This document shows, one piece after another, positions 62,851-64,000 of a DNA stretch of 64,000 bases (position 1 is the stretch's first letter; every line of letters begins with the position of its first letter). Origin of the DNA: Acrocarpospora macrocephala (GTDB taxonomy: Bacteria; Actinomycetota; Actinomycetes; Streptosporangiales; Streptosporangiaceae); NCBI RefSeq assembly GCF_009687865.1, contig NZ_BLAE01000027.1:74195-138194 (forward strand), given 5' to 3'. A model generated the notes under the pieces. The model had not been told where the DNA came from. It saw nothing but the letters and a program-made list of their open reading frames with translations, and ran no database searches. Position numbers and translations under genes: made by a program.

Positions 62851-64000
62851 ATGAATGATCGAGTCCTGGTCGAAGCGCTGCGTGATCGCGATCCAGGCGC
62901 CCTCGCCGAGCTCTACGATTCGCACGCGGAGAGCATCTATCGATTCTGCTGGGCCATGCTGGGCAGCGCGGACGGGGCCCAGGTGGCGTTGCGGGACACG
63001 CTGATCGCCGCCGAGGCCCGCATCGCGTCGCTAGCCGATCCGGAACAGCTGCGGGCCTGGCTGTTCGCGCTCGCGCGGGGGGAGTGCGCGCGCCGCCGGA
63101 TGCCGGGGTTCGTGATCACCGACGACACCGATCCGGCGGGGATGGCCGTCCCGGCGTCCGGCGAGGCCGACGACGACCTGCGCGTCACCGCCTGGAACGC
63201 CACCCAGGCACTGTCGGTCGACGACCGCGAAATCCTGGAACTCAGCACCCGCCACGACCTGTCCGGCCCTGACCTCGCCGCCGCTCTCGGCCGTCCGGTA
63301 CGGCAAGCGGAGTCCTTACGCGAAGCCGCCACCGAACGCCTGCGAGACGCCGTCACCGCCGAGGTCCTCGCGGGCAAGGGCCCGCACGACTGCCCCAAAC
63401 GCGCCAAGATCCTCGAAGGCCACACCGGGGATCTCACCACCGAGACGCGCGAACAGCTGGTCCGGCACATCGCCCGCTGCGACACCTGTAAGCCGCACCG
63501 CGACCGCCAGATCTCCACCGCGAAGGTCTTCGCTCTGCTGCCGTCCGCCACTCTGCCGGACACCCTCCGCGTCCGCGTGATGAGCTGCTTCATCGACCCC
63601 GAACTCGTCCCATACCGCACCTATGTCGCCAGACGCGTCGGCACCCTGGACCCCAACGGATTCCCGATCGCCAACGAGACGCCAGCCCGCCGCTGGCCAC
63701 TGCTCGCCCTCGGCACGGCCGCCGCCATCGCCGCCGCAGTCGCCACCGTCATCGCCTTCACCCAACTCGCCACCACCTCCGGCGAACAAATCATCGGCAC
63801 AGCCTCCGGCCTATTCCCTTCCACCCCCCACCAACCCACCCCCAAGATCACCAAATCCCCCAAGCCATCAAACAAGCCCCTAGACCTCCGCGAAATCCTC
63901 GAAATCTCCCAACGCATCCCAATCCGCCCAGACAGCGCCACCCACCCAATCCCCACCAAGGCCCCACCCTCTCGCCCAAACCCCACCCTCACCCCCACCC
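62851..64000 (+). CDS. ECF sigma factor fused to a ZAS motif and membrane anchor (partial)
   Basis: At least 383 codons, open to the window end. Residues about 8-80 resemble ECF region 2 (ALAELYDSHAESIYRFCWAM, LRAWLFALARGECARRR), and 115-165 a weak region 4 (DREILELSTRHDLSGPDLAAAL). Next comes H206-x3-C210-x2-C213 (HIARCDTC), the zinc anti-sigma (ZAS) signature, normally found in a separate anti-sigma protein. A membrane helix (about 281-303) and a Pro/Thr-rich exterior tail follow. A single protein would thus combine sigma factor, inhibitor and transmembrane sensor. Region 2 looks degenerate, so activity is uncertain. ATG 62851 has no strong ribosome site. Confidence 0.7.
   Translation, partial: MNDRVLVEALRDRDPGALAELYDSHAESIYRFCWAMLGSADGAQVALRDTLIAAEARIASLADPEQLRAWLFALARGECARRRMPGFVITDDTDPAGMAVPASGEADDDLRVTAWNATQALSVDDREILELSTRHDLSGPDLAAALGRPVRQAESLREAATERLRDAVTAEVLAGKGPHDCPKRAKILEGHTGDLTTETREQLVRHIARCDTCKPHRDRQISTAKVFALLPSATLPDTLRVRVMSCFIDPELVPYRTYVARRVGTLDPNGFPIANETPARRWPLLALGTAAAIAAAVATVIAFTQLATTSGEQIIGTASGLFPSTPHQPTPKITKSPKPSNKPLDLREILEISQRIPIRPDSATHPIPTKAPPSRPNPTLTPT

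Overview
The window is high-GC DNA with GTG and TTG starts, GGAGG ribosome sites and strong C/G in third codon positions. Together with LIV-type transporter operons, several P450s, an acyl-CoA-ligase-rich catabolic cluster and a sigma factor fused to a zinc anti-sigma motif, this points to a filamentous or soil actinomycete, plausibly Streptosporangiaceae. The phylum is well supported; the family is inference.

Region 1 (1-8.9 kb) is accessory. It holds a HEPN/RES-domain toxin, a scar where truncated MarR and WrbA-like genes meet, and a large SIR2-NACHT (STAND) defence-type gene. That gene is split by an exact 10-bp tandem duplication between its Walker A and Walker B motifs. Two hypothetical proteins, an aldo/keto reductase and a deazaflavin-type oxidoreductase follow.

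Region 2 (9.0-34.4 kb) is a 22-gene catabolic cluster. It encodes a branched-chain-type ABC importer, four CoA ligases (three AMP-forming, including acetoacetyl-CoA synthetase, and one ADP-forming), an AMACR-like racemase, a P450 with its ferredoxin and reductase, and a hotdog thioesterase. It also has a MaoC-type dehydratase, a zinc alcohol dehydrogenase, an AlbA_2-domain protein and an XRE-cupin regulator. A Rieske oxygenase, an M24-fold protein lacking both metal-binding Asp residues, a metallo-beta-lactamase-fold hydrolase and a second CaiB-family protein complete it. No acyl-CoA dehydrogenase or thiolase is present. A shared 17-bp dyad (TTGCACTGACAGTACAA-like) lies before most transcription units, suggesting one regulon, perhaps controlled by the XRE-cupin protein. 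The substrate cannot be read from sequence; a branched or isoprenoid/aryl-alkanoic acid is a reasonable guess.

Region 3 (34.5-43.9 kb) carries a secreted DUF1023-type hydrolase, an acyltransferase-3, a NarL-type two-component pair, a second P450, a small membrane protein, a secreted LGFP-repeat protein and a MoxR ATPase paired with a DUF2201/VWA metallopeptidase-like protein.

Region 4 (43.9-55.7 kb) is again accessory. It has a TIR-like gene remnant and a degenerate tRNA 3' half (possible attachment-site scar), then VapBC, a secreted nuclease and a MazF-type pair. It also has a quinone-oxidoreductase-like enzyme, two overlapping genes for related Asn/Gly/Ser-rich secreted proteins, a TetR regulator with a paired operator and its hydrolase target, a PoxB-like enzyme, and a frameshifted MFS gene abutting an ArsR fragment.

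Region 5 (55.8-64 kb) looks more chromosomal: membrane protein, ABC-F protein, lipoprotein, saccharopine-dehydrogenase-like oxidoreductase, UDP-glucose dehydrogenase, a non-coding stretch with a (G3T)3G3 G-quadruplex motif, a small membrane protein, and an ECF sigma factor fused to a ZAS motif and membrane segment that runs off the window end.
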